NCBI GenBank assembly: GCA_934698975.1
Contig: CAKUVR010000003.1
Coordinates: 1-64,000 of the forward strand
Source of the DNA: Cryptobacteroides sp934698975
GTDB taxonomy: Bacteria; Bacteroidota; Bacteroidia; Bacteroidales; UBA932
DNA: 64,000 bases
Direction of reading: 5' to 3'
Below are positions 7,648 to 16,654 of the stretch, in pieces. Each line of letters starts with the position of its first letter. The first letter of the stretch is position 1. Below the pieces are notes generated by a model. It did no database searches. It was not told the DNA's origin and was given only the letters and a program-made list of their open reading frames with translations. Both the position numbers and the translations under genes were made by a program.

Positions 7648-9432
7648 ATGGGAACACTTGACTATCTGGTCATACTGGCATACTTCCTTGGGCTTATAGC
7701 CGTGAGCGTCATAATGTCAAGGAAGATAAAGAGTTCTGAGGACATGTTCATCGCCGGAAGGAACTCTTCATGGTGGCTTTCGGGGATATCCTCGTACATG
7801 ACGATATTCTCCGCAAGCACTTTTGTGGTCTGGGGAGGTGTCGCCTACAAGTCAGGATTGGTTGCTGTCGTGGTCGCCACAGGCTTGGGGTTCGCTTCCC
7901 TGATCGTCGGGAAATGGATTTCCGGCAAATGGAGAAGCCTGAGGATCAAGTCGCCCGGCGAATTTCTGACGGTGCGTTTCGGTCATAGATCCGTGAGCTT
8001 CTACACGATTTCCGGAATCGTGGCCAGATCCGTTCACACCGCCGTGGCCCTCTACGCCGTCGCTGTCGTGATGTGTGCCCTCATCAAGGTGCCTGACGGA
8101 AATATTCTGGCTTCGACCGGAATGCCGGGCGACACCGCGGCCGGTTATCTCAGCATCTGGTGGGCATTGCTCATACTCGGAGCCATAGCGTTGATATACA
8201 CCGTTATGGGTGGTTTTCTGGCAGTCCTTATGACCGACGTTATCCAGTTCGGTGTACTGCTTTCTGTTGTCGTGTTCATGATTCCGCTTTCATTACATGC
8301 GGTCGGCGGAGCCGGAAATTTCATCGAGAGCGCCTCGCAGATTCCTGGTTTCTTCTCCGGTTCGTCCGAAACCTACACCTGGGGTTGGCTTCTGCTTTGG
8401 GTGTTCCTGAACGTGGGCATGATAGGTGGCGACTGGCCATTCGTGCAGCGCTACATCAGCGTGCCTACCAAAAAGGACGCGCGCAAGAGCACGTATCTAA
8501 TCGGCCTGTTGTATTTTCTGACCCCGGTCATCTGGTATCTGCCAACGATGATCTACAGGGTGATGGAACCGGGTATGGCTATGGATTTCGACGCGGCCAT
8601 GATGACCTACAACGGAGAGCACGCCTACGTGAACATGAGCAAGATGGTGCTGATGAGCGGCATGGTCGGCATGATGCTGGCGGCCATGCTCTCTGCCACG
8701 CTCAGCAATGTCTCCGGTATCCTGAACGTCTATGCGAACGTTTTCACCTACGACATCTGGAAGCACAAGGACAAAAACAGGAATGCTGACGAACGGACGC
8801 TCATAAAGGTCGGGCGCACGTTCACGGTGGTCTTCGGGCTGGCGATCATCGTGCTGTCGATGCTTATACCGTTCGCGGGCGGAGCCGAAAAGGTTGTGGT
8901 CACCCTGCTGACCATGATAATGTGCCCGCTCTACATACCATCCATCTGGGGTCTGTTCTCCAGAAGGCTTACCGGCAACCAGCTCATAGCCGCCATGCTG
9001 GCGACGTGGGCCATCGGCATCACGGCAAAGCTTGTGATACCGGCTTCCGTGATGAGCCAGAGCCTTATAGAATCTATCTCCGGCTGCGTTCTGCCGGTGG
9101 TGATTCTGGCGGGAATGGAACTTTGGTCCAGAGCGAAAGGACTTACAGACAAAGGTTACGATGCAATCTGTGAATATACTGACCCACACGCCGACAAGGA
9201 ACCTGACGAGCGCGCCAAGAAAGCCGTCAAGGCATATTCACATATGGCGGCCACCTGCTTCTGCCTGACCTTGCTCGCCATCGCGGCGCTGCTTCTGGGC
9301 AAACTGCTCGCCGGAGACGCCAAGACTTTGGAAGTAAAGAATATAGTGATAGGTTTCATCGCTGCGATCTGCATTCTAGACGGAAGTTACGCAGCGTACA
9401 GAATTATAGAGCATAAGAAATATGAAAAGTAA
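7648..9432 (+). CDS. Sodium/solute symporter (SSS family)
   Basis: A 594-residue membrane protein with about 13-14 hydrophobic segments. The N-terminus (DYLVILAYFLGLIAVSVIMS, then EDMFIAGRNSSWW) and the stretch SSYMTIFSASTFVVWGG are typical of the SGLT/SSS fold, where a Ser-rich helix helps form the sodium site. Such symporters bring sugars, sugar acids, polyols or other organic solutes across the inner membrane with sodium. It lies between the cytoplasmic flavoenzyme and the exported genes, which fits a role as the inner-membrane step for whatever the SusCD pair takes up. A hydrophilic stretch around residues 505-535 precedes the last two membrane segments. Its stop codon overlaps the next gene by 11 bp. 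Confidence 0.9.
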   Translation: MGTLDYLVILAYFLGLIAVSVIMSRKIKSSEDMFIAGRNSSWWLSGISSYMTIFSASTFVVWGGVAYKSGLVAVVVATGLGFASLIVGKWISGKWRSLRIKSPGEFLTVRFGHRSVSFYTISGIVARSVHTAVALYAVAVVMCALIKVPDGNILASTGMPGDTAAGYLSIWWALLILGAIALIYTVMGGFLAVLMTDVIQFGVLLSVVVFMIPLSLHAVGGAGNFIESASQIPGFFSGSSETYTWGWLLLWVFLNVGMIGGDWPFVQRYISVPTKKDARKSTYLIGLLYFLTPVIWYLPTMIYRVMEPGMAMDFDAAMMTYNGEHAYVNMSKMVLMSGMVGMMLAAMLSATLSNVSGILNVYANVFTYDIWKHKDKNRNADERTLIKVGRTFTVVFGLAIIVLSMLIPFAGGAEKVVVTLLTMIMCPLYIPSIWGLFSRRLTGNQLIAAMLATWAIGITAKLVIPASVMSQSLIESISGCVLPVVILAGMELWSRAKGLTDKGYDAICEYTDPHADKEPDERAKKAVKAYSHMAATCFCLTLLAIAALLLGKLLAGDAKTLEVKNIVIGFIAAICILDGSYAAYRIIEHKKYEK

Positions 9433-10351
9433 GTTTCTTGCAACAGCGGCGCTTTTATGTTGCACTGCGACCTTCGCCCAGAACATTGATTGCAGCCTGT
9501 TCATGAGCAAAAGGGGCAGCGTAAGGCCTCAGCAGGGAATGGAAATATTCGGTAATCGGATCTTCTCCTGCGAAGACGGGGGACACGTCAATGTGTATGA
9601 ATTCAAAGAGGCTCCTGAGGGTGCGGATCCGGTGGCCGGCTTCGAACTGGCATCCTCCAGAAAGGACAACCATGTCAACAATGTGGAGTTCGGCCCGCAG
9701 CGGGCCAAAGGGTCTCGATTCCCTTTATTGTACATCAGCAACGGCAAGGTGGGCAGTGAAATCGAGTGGCTGTGCTATGTCGAGCGGATCAACTACCGGA
9801 AAGGGGTATATTCATCCGAGATAGTCCAGACGATTAAACTTGACGGGACAAACTGGGAATCAAAAGGTTACGCTCCAATATTCGGAGCTCCGAGCTGGCT
9901 CATCGACCGGGAAAGGAAATTCCTCTGGGTGTTCTCCGCGATCAAGCGCACCACCTTCAAGGTCACGCCGGATCCGGCCGAGAACCGTTATATCGCCACC
10001 AAGTTCCGCATTCCTTCACTCAAGGAAGGTTCTAAGGTTGAGCTCGGCGTCGATGACATCCTCGACCAGGTGACCTTCCCGTTCAACGCATGGTTCACCC
10101 AGGCGGGCTGCATGAGCGACGGAAAGATTTACTACGGTTTCGGAATAGGCGACTACGACCCTCACAGGCCGTCGGTCATCAGCATCTACAACACAGACAG
10201 CGGCAAAATAGAGGCGACATGGAATATGAACGCACAGATTCCGTGTGAGATCGAAGACCTCGTCCTCAAAGACGGCCGCCTCTATGTCAACTGCAACAAC
10301 AATCCCAAACGGACTGAAAAGGATCCTCCGATATACGTGATCAAACTTTAA
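9422..10351 (+). CDS. Secreted protein of unknown function, propeller-like
   Basis: A 309-residue protein with a type I signal peptide (MKSKFLATAALLCCTATFAQ). I do not recognise the family. The mature part has repeated strand-rich blocks (GNRIFSCEDGGHVNVYEF, FPLLYISNGKVGSEIEWL, PSWLIDRERKFLWVFSA, YPHRP-like PSVISIYNTDSGK, DLVLKDGRLYVNCNNN) that read like beta-propeller blades. Such a fold would suit ligand binding or a sugar-cleaving active site, but no catalytic motif can be named. It overlaps the end of the symporter gene by 11 bp, so it is translationally linked to it, and is probably periplasmic. Confidence 0.6.
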   Translation: MKSKFLATAALLCCTATFAQNIDCSLFMSKRGSVRPQQGMEIFGNRIFSCEDGGHVNVYEFKEAPEGADPVAGFELASSRKDNHVNNVEFGPQRAKGSRFPLLYISNGKVGSEIEWLCYVERINYRKGVYSSEIVQTIKLDGTNWESKGYAPIFGAPSWLIDRERKFLWVFSAIKRTTFKVTPDPAENRYIATKFRIPSLKEGSKVELGVDDILDQVTFPFNAWFTQAGCMSDGKIYYGFGIGDYDPHRPSVISIYNTDSGKIEATWNMNAQIPCEIEDLVLKDGRLYVNCNNNPKRTEKDPPIYVIKL

Positions 10352-10388
10352 CAAATGCCGGAATTCAGACATCAAAAACATATAATTA

Positions 10389-11864
10389 ATGAACAGAAGA
10401 GATTTTCTCAAGAGCAGCGGTGTCATCGCCGCGGCTGCCACGCTTCCGTCGGTGATGACCGCATGCGGTAACGAAGCGGGCAGGCTGTCCGGGATGAAGA
10501 ACATTCCAGACGCTTACGACACTGACCTGCTTGTTGTCGGCGGAGGTCCTGCAGGCGCCTGCGCGGCCATCGCGGCGGCAAGGATGGGGGTCAAGACCAT
10601 CATAATGGACAGCGGCAACTGCTTGGGCGGCATGGCCACGAAAGGTCTCGTCGGGCCGTTCATGACCTGCTACGACCGCTATGGCGAGCAGATGATCATC
10701 AAAGGCATCTTCGGCGAGATTGTAGGCAGGCTTGTAGAGAAGAACTGGGCTATCCACCCGGAACACGTCAGATGGGAAAGCCCTTACACGGCCTGGATAA
10801 AGGCAGGGCACGATCATGTCACTCCTTTTGATCCCGAGGGGCTGAAAGTCATTCTCGAAAACATGTGCGGAGAAGCCGGTGTGAAAATCCTCTACCACAC
10901 CAATTTTGTTGAGACGATAATGAACGGCAACTCGGCCGCCGGAGCGGTCGTGCTTCAGAAGCAGGGCCTTAGAAAGATCCACGCGCGCATGGTCATTGAC
11001 GCAACCGGTGACGGCGATGTCGCTGTCAGCGCAGGTTCTCCATTCTCGATGGGATGCAAGGAGAGAGGCGGAAAGATCCAGCCGGCCAGTCTCTTTCTCA
11101 GGATAAACAATGTGGATTCCGAGAAACTTGAGGCCGATGTCTACAAGCACCTGCCCGAGTTCAAGAGGGTCAACAACGTCAGCTACCGTGCCCTCCACTG
11201 GTGTGTGGCGCAGGCCGAGGCCAACGGCGAATGGGACATAGACCGCAAAAGTGTGAATCTCTTCAAGAGTGTCGGACATGATGAGTGGGTGATCAACAGC
11301 ACCCGCGTCAAGAACATCGACTCGACAGATTCCGAAAGCCTCACAGGTGGCGAGATTGAAGGACGCCGTCAGGTGCAGGAGCTGATGAACTTCTTCCATA
11401 AATATGTGGCTGGATGCGAGAACGCCACGCTCATGTGTTCCGCCTCGACACTGGGGATCAGGGAGTCGCGCCACATCGAGGGTGAATATATTCTTAAAGC
11501 CGAGGATCTCGTCAACGGTGTCGTGCCGGAGGACAGCATCCTTCTTGCCTCCAATTCAGTTGACGTGCATGGTGGCGGTTCCACTTCAAACTCTTCGGTT
11601 TACACCACGATCAACGCGCCTTGGTACGGAGTGCCATACCGTTGCCTCCTTCCGCTGGGCGCAGAGAACCTTCTGGTTGCCGGAAGATGTCTCTCGGCCA
11701 ATTCCGACGCCGCCGGAGCTGTCCGCGTCATGCCTCCGGTGATGGCCATGGGTCATGCGGCCGGAGTCGCCGCCGCCCTCGCCCTGAATGGCGGAACATC
11801 TCCGCGCAAACTGGACGCCGAAGACATCAGGGCCGAACTCAAGAAACAAAAAGCATTCTTATAA
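10389..11864 (+). CDS. Tat-exported FAD-dependent oxidoreductase
   Basis: A 491-residue protein. The N-terminus is a twin-arginine signal (NRRDFLKSSG) followed by a hydrophobic Ala-rich stretch and a possible lipobox ending at VMTAC, so the folded flavoprotein is likely exported and perhaps lipid-anchored. The FAD-binding motif VVGGGPAGACAA lies near residue 50, followed by NCLGGMATKGLVGPF as in the family. ARMVIDATGDGDVAVSAG and a terminal VAGRCLSANSDAAGAVRVM plus AMGHAAGVAAA complete the fold. It is a distant paralogue of the cytoplasmic protein at 6296. Periplasmic redox chemistry on the imported substrate is the simplest inference, but donor, acceptor and substrate are unknown. Confidence 0.85.
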   Translation: MNRRDFLKSSGVIAAAATLPSVMTACGNEAGRLSGMKNIPDAYDTDLLVVGGGPAGACAAIAAARMGVKTIIMDSGNCLGGMATKGLVGPFMTCYDRYGEQMIIKGIFGEIVGRLVEKNWAIHPEHVRWESPYTAWIKAGHDHVTPFDPEGLKVILENMCGEAGVKILYHTNFVETIMNGNSAAGAVVLQKQGLRKIHARMVIDATGDGDVAVSAGSPFSMGCKERGGKIQPASLFLRINNVDSEKLEADVYKHLPEFKRVNNVSYRALHWCVAQAEANGEWDIDRKSVNLFKSVGHDEWVINSTRVKNIDSTDSESLTGGEIEGRRQVQELMNFFHKYVAGCENATLMCSASTLGIRESRHIEGEYILKAEDLVNGVVPEDSILLASNSVDVHGGGSTSNSSVYTTINAPWYGVPYRCLLPLGAENLLVAGRCLSANSDAAGAVRVMPPVMAMGHAAGVAAALALNGGTSPRKLDAEDIRAELKKQKAFL

Positions 11865-11885
11865 ACATAAAATAATCCGATAGTT

Positions 11886-13541
11886 ATGAATCTAAGAAAA
11901 CTCACCGCAGGTATAGTGGCCGTGCTGGCCATCGCAGCCTGCAAGGATGAGACTCCTTACATGGAGCTTTCCCAAAAGAAGTTCACGATCGGTGAAGAGG
12001 GGGGCAGAATCAACGTGGAGTTGAAAGCCAACGTCTACTACCGTGTCGTGAACGAGAACGATTTCGTGACAATCTCAGCTGAAGGAAGTGACGCGGAGAC
12101 ATCGAACTACGTCATCGATGTGAAAGTCAACGAGAGCATTGACGCTCGCAAGGCCCGCATCAAATTCATCGGTGACCGTGTCACTCCACTTGCCCTTGAC
12201 ATCACCCAGAAAGGCAAAGTGCCTGTGGGTGTTGACGTAAACGAACTGAGTGTAAGTTTCTCGGCCACCTCGGCGGAATTCAAAGTTCTGGGCGACAAGG
12301 AATGGACGGCCACCTGCGACAATCCGGATTTCGTCCTGAGCAAGACCTCGGGCGTGGGTGAATCCAAGGTTGAGGTCACGTTCCCGGCCAACACCAAGGA
12401 GGCTCCGGTGACGGCTGTGGTCACGGTCACCATCAATGGCGAAGACTACACTCTTACAATCACACAAGAGGCCGCTCCGGCCAAAGAAAGGACTGACCTC
12501 GGTGCGGATGGAACTTCCAACTGCTACATAGTCAGCAAACCAGGCTACTACAAGTTCAAGGCTACGGTTCGTGGCAACGGAATGCTTCCTGAGAGTTGCA
12601 ACGGTGAGATCAGCGCATCCATCACCCCAGACCACGCCGACGTTCTCTGGTGCACCTACAACACCATGACCGCACCTGCATCGGCGGCCGAAATCATCCC
12701 GGCTGTGGCTTTGAAAGGTGAATATATCGAATTCGAGACACCTATGAACGATCTCATCCCGGCCAATGCGGTCATCGCAGCCTATGCGGCTGACAACAGC
12801 ATACTCTGGACATGGCACATCTGGTTCACAGACGAACCTTCTGTCTCCGACCTGGGAGGGGCGGCATGGATGGACCGCAACCTCGGTGCGACGTGCCCGA
12901 ACATCGCAGGTGACACCCGCAGCGGTGGATTCCTCTATCAGTGGGGCAGAAAAGACCCGATGCGCGGAGCCGGAAACAAATCAGCCGATTTCATCGCCAC
13001 CTTCCCTGAACTCACAGAAGATCAGGCCGAAGTCAAGGTGGACGAGACAACCGGAACCATAGCTGCCAGCATCAAGAACCCAAGGCCGTTCATCAACACC
13101 TTCCCTGACGGTGCCGGTCCTAAGGATTGGATCTTCACGGCAGACCACAACGACAGATGGCAGGATGAGAAGAAGACCATTTTCGACCCGTGTCCGGCGG
13201 GCTACAAGGTTCCAAGCAACGTCCAGTGGTGTGCGTTCGCCGAAGCCGGAGGGCTTCCTTCTGCTTCAACGAAATACAGTAAGAATCCTACTGTCAAGGC
13301 GGCATACCAGCCAGAGAGTCTTCAGTTTGCCACAACTGTGTGGAGCCTTCCTATCGCCGGCATGCTCAGCTACAACAACGGCTGTGCGCTCACCGATTTC
13401 GGTGTGGCCGCAAGGTACGAAAGCAGCACCGCGGAAGCGACTCCTTCCTCACTCTATCTAAATGCGAACGCTTCGGCCAGCAACTTCAGCAACAAGGCCA
13501 CGCGCGGTCACGCCGGCGCGGTCCGCTGTGTAAAAGAATAA
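11886..13541 (+). CDS. BACON-domain lipoprotein with a C-terminal FISUMP domain
   Basis: A 551-residue predicted lipoprotein (signal peptide ending AIAAC). Two BACON-like beta-sandwich repeats follow, at about residues 25-115 (ending ALDITQKG) and 118-200 (ending TLTITQEA). The C-terminal half has the Fibrobacter succinogenes major paralogous domain pattern: AAWMDRNLGATCPN, then LYQWGRKDPM, DPCPAGYKVPS, LPIAGMLSYNNG and a final GHAGAVRCVKE. It sits just before SusC, where Bacteroidota loci often encode surface lipoproteins that bind or present the substrate (SusE/F-like position). A related FISUMP protein occurs in the cobalamin operon at 46723. Confidence 0.8.
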   Translation: MNLRKLTAGIVAVLAIAACKDETPYMELSQKKFTIGEEGGRINVELKANVYYRVVNENDFVTISAEGSDAETSNYVIDVKVNESIDARKARIKFIGDRVTPLALDITQKGKVPVGVDVNELSVSFSATSAEFKVLGDKEWTATCDNPDFVLSKTSGVGESKVEVTFPANTKEAPVTAVVTVTINGEDYTLTITQEAAPAKERTDLGADGTSNCYIVSKPGYYKFKATVRGNGMLPESCNGEISASITPDHADVLWCTYNTMTAPASAAEIIPAVALKGEYIEFETPMNDLIPANAVIAAYAADNSILWTWHIWFTDEPSVSDLGGAAWMDRNLGATCPNIAGDTRSGGFLYQWGRKDPMRGAGNKSADFIATFPELTEDQAEVKVDETTGTIAASIKNPRPFINTFPDGAGPKDWIFTADHNDRWQDEKKTIFDPCPAGYKVPSNVQWCAFAEAGGLPSASTKYSKNPTVKAAYQPESLQFATTVWSLPIAGMLSYNNGCALTDFGVAARYESSTAEATPSSLYLNANASASNFSNKATRGHAGAVRCVKE

Positions 13542-13552
13542 AAATATTGAAT

Positions 13553-16500
13553 ATGAAGAATAAGATTATCAGCATATTATGCGCGATGGCGATTAGCCTT
13601 TCGGCTTTTGCCCAAACCAATGTCAAGGGTGTCGTGACAGACAAGAACGGGGAGGCTGTCGTAGGTGCCATGGTTCTTAACAAGGACAACGGCAAATGGG
13701 CAGTGACAGATGCGTCCGGAGCGTTTGAGCTCGAAGGTGCGGAGAAAGGCCAGAATCTTGAGGTCACATGTATGGGTTATGCCGACTTTTCCGTCAGCTA
13801 CAAGGGAGAAGCCACTCTGAACATCACACTTCAGGACGACACACTTCAACTTGAGGAAACCGTGGTCATCGGCTATGGATCAGTCAAGAAAAAGGATCTC
13901 ACAGGTTCGGTAGGTGTGCTGAACAGTCAGTTGATCGAACAGCAGAGTACAGTCCAGCTCTCACAGAGCCTTCAGGGCACCATCCCTGGTCTGCAGGTCA
14001 CAAGATCCAGCTCAATGCCTGGAGCCAGCGCATCTCTCCAGATTCGTGGCGTGACAAGCATCAACGGATCGTCTCCGCTCATCCTCGTGGATGGAATGGC
14101 CGTGAGCAGCATCGACAATGTCGCCAGCGATGATGTCGAGCAGATCACAGTCCTCAAGGATGCGGCTTCCGCCTCCATCTACGGAGCGCGCGCCGCGGCA
14201 GGTGTGATCCTCATCACCACGAAGTCGGCGAAAGAAGGACAGCTCTCCATCGACTACAAGGGGGAATATTCAATGGTGACGGCGACCGAATGGGCAGACT
14301 ACCTCAACGATCCGTACAACTACATGACCATGTTCAACGAGTACAAATGGAACGATGCCGGTTGCCCGGAAGGAGCTGACTATCAAGTCTACACCAAGGA
14401 TCTGATCGAGAACTACGCCCAGAAAAACGCCTACGACCCGATCGAGTACCCTGATTACGACTGGAAATCAGCCATCATCAAGAACTTCGCCAGCGCCCAC
14501 AGCCACAACGTGACCCTTTCCTACGGCAACAAGGTCGTCAAGACACGTGCCTCAGTGGGCTACCAAAGCACCGACGCTCTCTACGAAGGATCCAACTACG
14601 AGAGGTTCAACGCGCGCATAAGAAACAGCATCAACCTCACCAAGAGGCTCAGCGCCGACATTGACTTCGCTTTCAGGCACAGCGTGAAGACCGACCCTAC
14701 CGTAACCCCGCTTCAGGCGGCGAACATGTATCCGAACGTTTATCTTGGACTTTACCCTGACGGCAGAGTCGGACCAGGCAAAACCGGATCGAACACTCTC
14801 GGCATCCTCAAGGAAGGCGGAAACAAGACCAACCGCGGTGACTACATCAACGCAAGGTTCGCTCTCACCTGGAAACCTGTTGAAGATCTCAGCATCACGG
14901 GAAGCTACAAGCCGACATGGCAGATGACCAAGACCAAGACCTTCAGCAAGGCCGTGCCATACTATGACGCCTACGACACCGACATCATTCTCGGCTACCT
15001 GAGCGGTCATGCCACCAACGACTTGAACGAGGTACGCAACGACGCGAACTCCTACGAACTCTCGTTCATAGCCAACTACGACAAACGCTTCGCCGAATCC
15101 CACAATTTCAACGCGATGCTTGGTTACGAGGAATATTACTACTACCACGAAGCGTTGGAGGCGTCAAGCACAAGCATGGCTCTCGGAGACTTCCCTTACC
15201 TCGATCTTGCCAACAAGGACAATCTGGGAGTTAAAGGCAATGCCTATGAGAATGGTTACCGTTCAGTGTTCGGCCGTGTGATGTACAACTACAAGAACCG
15301 TTACTACGTTCAGGCCAACCTCCGCGCTGACGGGTCGAGCCGCTTCGCGAAAGGCCACAGATGGGGCTGGTTTCCTTCCGCATCCATCGGCTGGGTGGTT
15401 TCAAACGAGAGTTGGATGCAGGATGTCGATCCTGTCACTTACATGAAACTCCGCGCGTCCATCGGTACCCTTGGTAACGAAAGGATCGGAAACTATCCTT
15501 GGCAGACCAGCGTTTCATTCAACAACGCCCTCTTTGTGGACAGCACAGGAAAGGTCGTCACTTCACAGATGACAGCGGCCCAAGTGGATCTCGCGGTCAA
15601 GGACATAACTTGGGAGACCACATGGACCTACGACCTTGGATTCGACATGAACTTCCTGCGCGACAGGCTCAGCCTCAGTGCGGACTACTACTACAAAGAG
15701 ACCAAGGACATGCTTCTGAGCGTTGAGATTCCTGGCTTCACCGGCTACGGCAACCCGACCAAGAATGTCGGTACCATGCACACCAACGGATGGGAGGTGA
15801 AGATCGACTGGCGTGACAAGGTGGGTGACTTTACCTACGGAGCCGGCTTCAACATCTCCGATGCGAAATCCATCATGGGCGACCTCGGCGGGAAGGTGGT
15901 TCTCGGAAACACCATCATAAAGGAGGGTGAGGAATATCATGCCTGGTACGGCTACAAATCCAATGGTATAATCCGCAGCCAAGAGCAACTGGCCAACGCT
16001 GCGAATCAGCTCATCAAGACTGTGGGCCAAGGTGACATCGAATACATCGATCTTGGAGGCAACAAGTACACAGACGCTGACGGAGTTGAACACAACGACC
16101 CGGACGGCAAGATCTCCGCTGACTACGACAAGACCATCCTCGGAAGCTCACTACCTCATTTCATATTCGGAGGTTACCTGAATCTCGGCTGGAAAGGTCT
16201 GAATCTCGGTGTGATGTTCAATGGTGTTGGCAAGCAGAATGTCAGGGTGGCCGAGTATATGGTGCGTCCTTTCGCCGCCCAGTGGCTTTCTGCTCCTTCA
16301 ATATTGAAGAATAAAGACGGCTCGCGCAACTACTGGAGCGTCTACAACACAGAAGAGGAGAACGCCAGGGCAAAGTACCCTCGCCTGAGCTACACCAGCG
16401 CAGAAAAAAACAACTACCAGATGTCCGACTTCTGGCTGATGAACGGTGCCTATTTCCGCGTCAAGAACATCAACCTCAGCTACACGGTTCCTTCCGAGCC

Positions 16501-16654
16501 TCTCAAGAAGGCCAACATCAAGGGACTGAGATTCTACCTCAATGTTGACGACCCGTTCTGCTTCGACAACTATCTCAAGGGATGGGATCCTGAGCAGACA
16601 ACCAATTCCTACATCGCAAGAACTTTCACTCTCGGTGTTGACATCAAATTCTAA
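13553..16654 (+). CDS. SusC/RagA-type TonB-dependent outer-membrane transporter
   Basis: Encodes 1033 residues from the ATG at 13553. The longer open frame begins inside the previous gene, while this ATG is followed by a clear signal peptide (ISILCAMAISLSAFAQ). A carboxypeptidase-regulatory-like domain (VKGVVTDKNGEAVVGAMV) precedes the TonB-box/plug region (EETVVIGYGSVKKKDLTGSV, later LQIRGVTSINGSSPLILVDG) and a 22-strand-type barrel ending in an aromatic residue (LGVDIKF). With SusD it forms an energy-coupled uptake complex driven by TonB-ExbBD. Its stop codon overlaps the SusD start (TAATG). The ligand is not predictable from sequence. Family assignment is firm. Confidence 0.95.
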   Translation: MKNKIISILCAMAISLSAFAQTNVKGVVTDKNGEAVVGAMVLNKDNGKWAVTDASGAFELEGAEKGQNLEVTCMGYADFSVSYKGEATLNITLQDDTLQLEETVVIGYGSVKKKDLTGSVGVLNSQLIEQQSTVQLSQSLQGTIPGLQVTRSSSMPGASASLQIRGVTSINGSSPLILVDGMAVSSIDNVASDDVEQITVLKDAASASIYGARAAAGVILITTKSAKEGQLSIDYKGEYSMVTATEWADYLNDPYNYMTMFNEYKWNDAGCPEGADYQVYTKDLIENYAQKNAYDPIEYPDYDWKSAIIKNFASAHSHNVTLSYGNKVVKTRASVGYQSTDALYEGSNYERFNARIRNSINLTKRLSADIDFAFRHSVKTDPTVTPLQAANMYPNVYLGLYPDGRVGPGKTGSNTLGILKEGGNKTNRGDYINARFALTWKPVEDLSITGSYKPTWQMTKTKTFSKAVPYYDAYDTDIILGYLSGHATNDLNEVRNDANSYELSFIANYDKRFAESHNFNAMLGYEEYYYYHEALEASSTSMALGDFPYLDLANKDNLGVKGNAYENGYRSVFGRVMYNYKNRYYVQANLRADGSSRFAKGHRWGWFPSASIGWVVSNESWMQDVDPVTYMKLRASIGTLGNERIGNYPWQTSVSFNNALFVDSTGKVVTSQMTAAQVDLAVKDITWETTWTYDLGFDMNFLRDRLSLSADYYYKETKDMLLSVEIPGFTGYGNPTKNVGTMHTNGWEVKIDWRDKVGDFTYGAGFNISDAKSIMGDLGGKVVLGNTIIKEGEEYHAWYGYKSNGIIRSQEQLANAANQLIKTVGQGDIEYIDLGGNKYTDADGVEHNDPDGKISADYDKTILGSSLPHFIFGGYLNLGWKGLNLGVMFNGVGKQNVRVAEYMVRPFAAQWLSAPSILKNKDGSRNYWSVYNTEEENARAKYPRLSYTSAEKNNYQMSDFWLMNGAYFRVKNINLSYTVPSEPLKKANIKGLRFYLNVDDPFCFDNYLKGWDPEQTTNSYIARTFTLGVDIKF

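Noticed and set aside
8497..9189. 230-codon minus-strand frame inside the symporter gene
   Set aside because: It lies wholly within a well-supported membrane transporter. Its His/Arg/Gly-rich translation is what the reverse strand of such a gene gives.
10386..11474. 362-codon minus-strand frame opposite the Tat-exported oxidoreductase
   Set aside because: The sense strand encodes a clear FAD enzyme. The antisense translation has no recognisable features.
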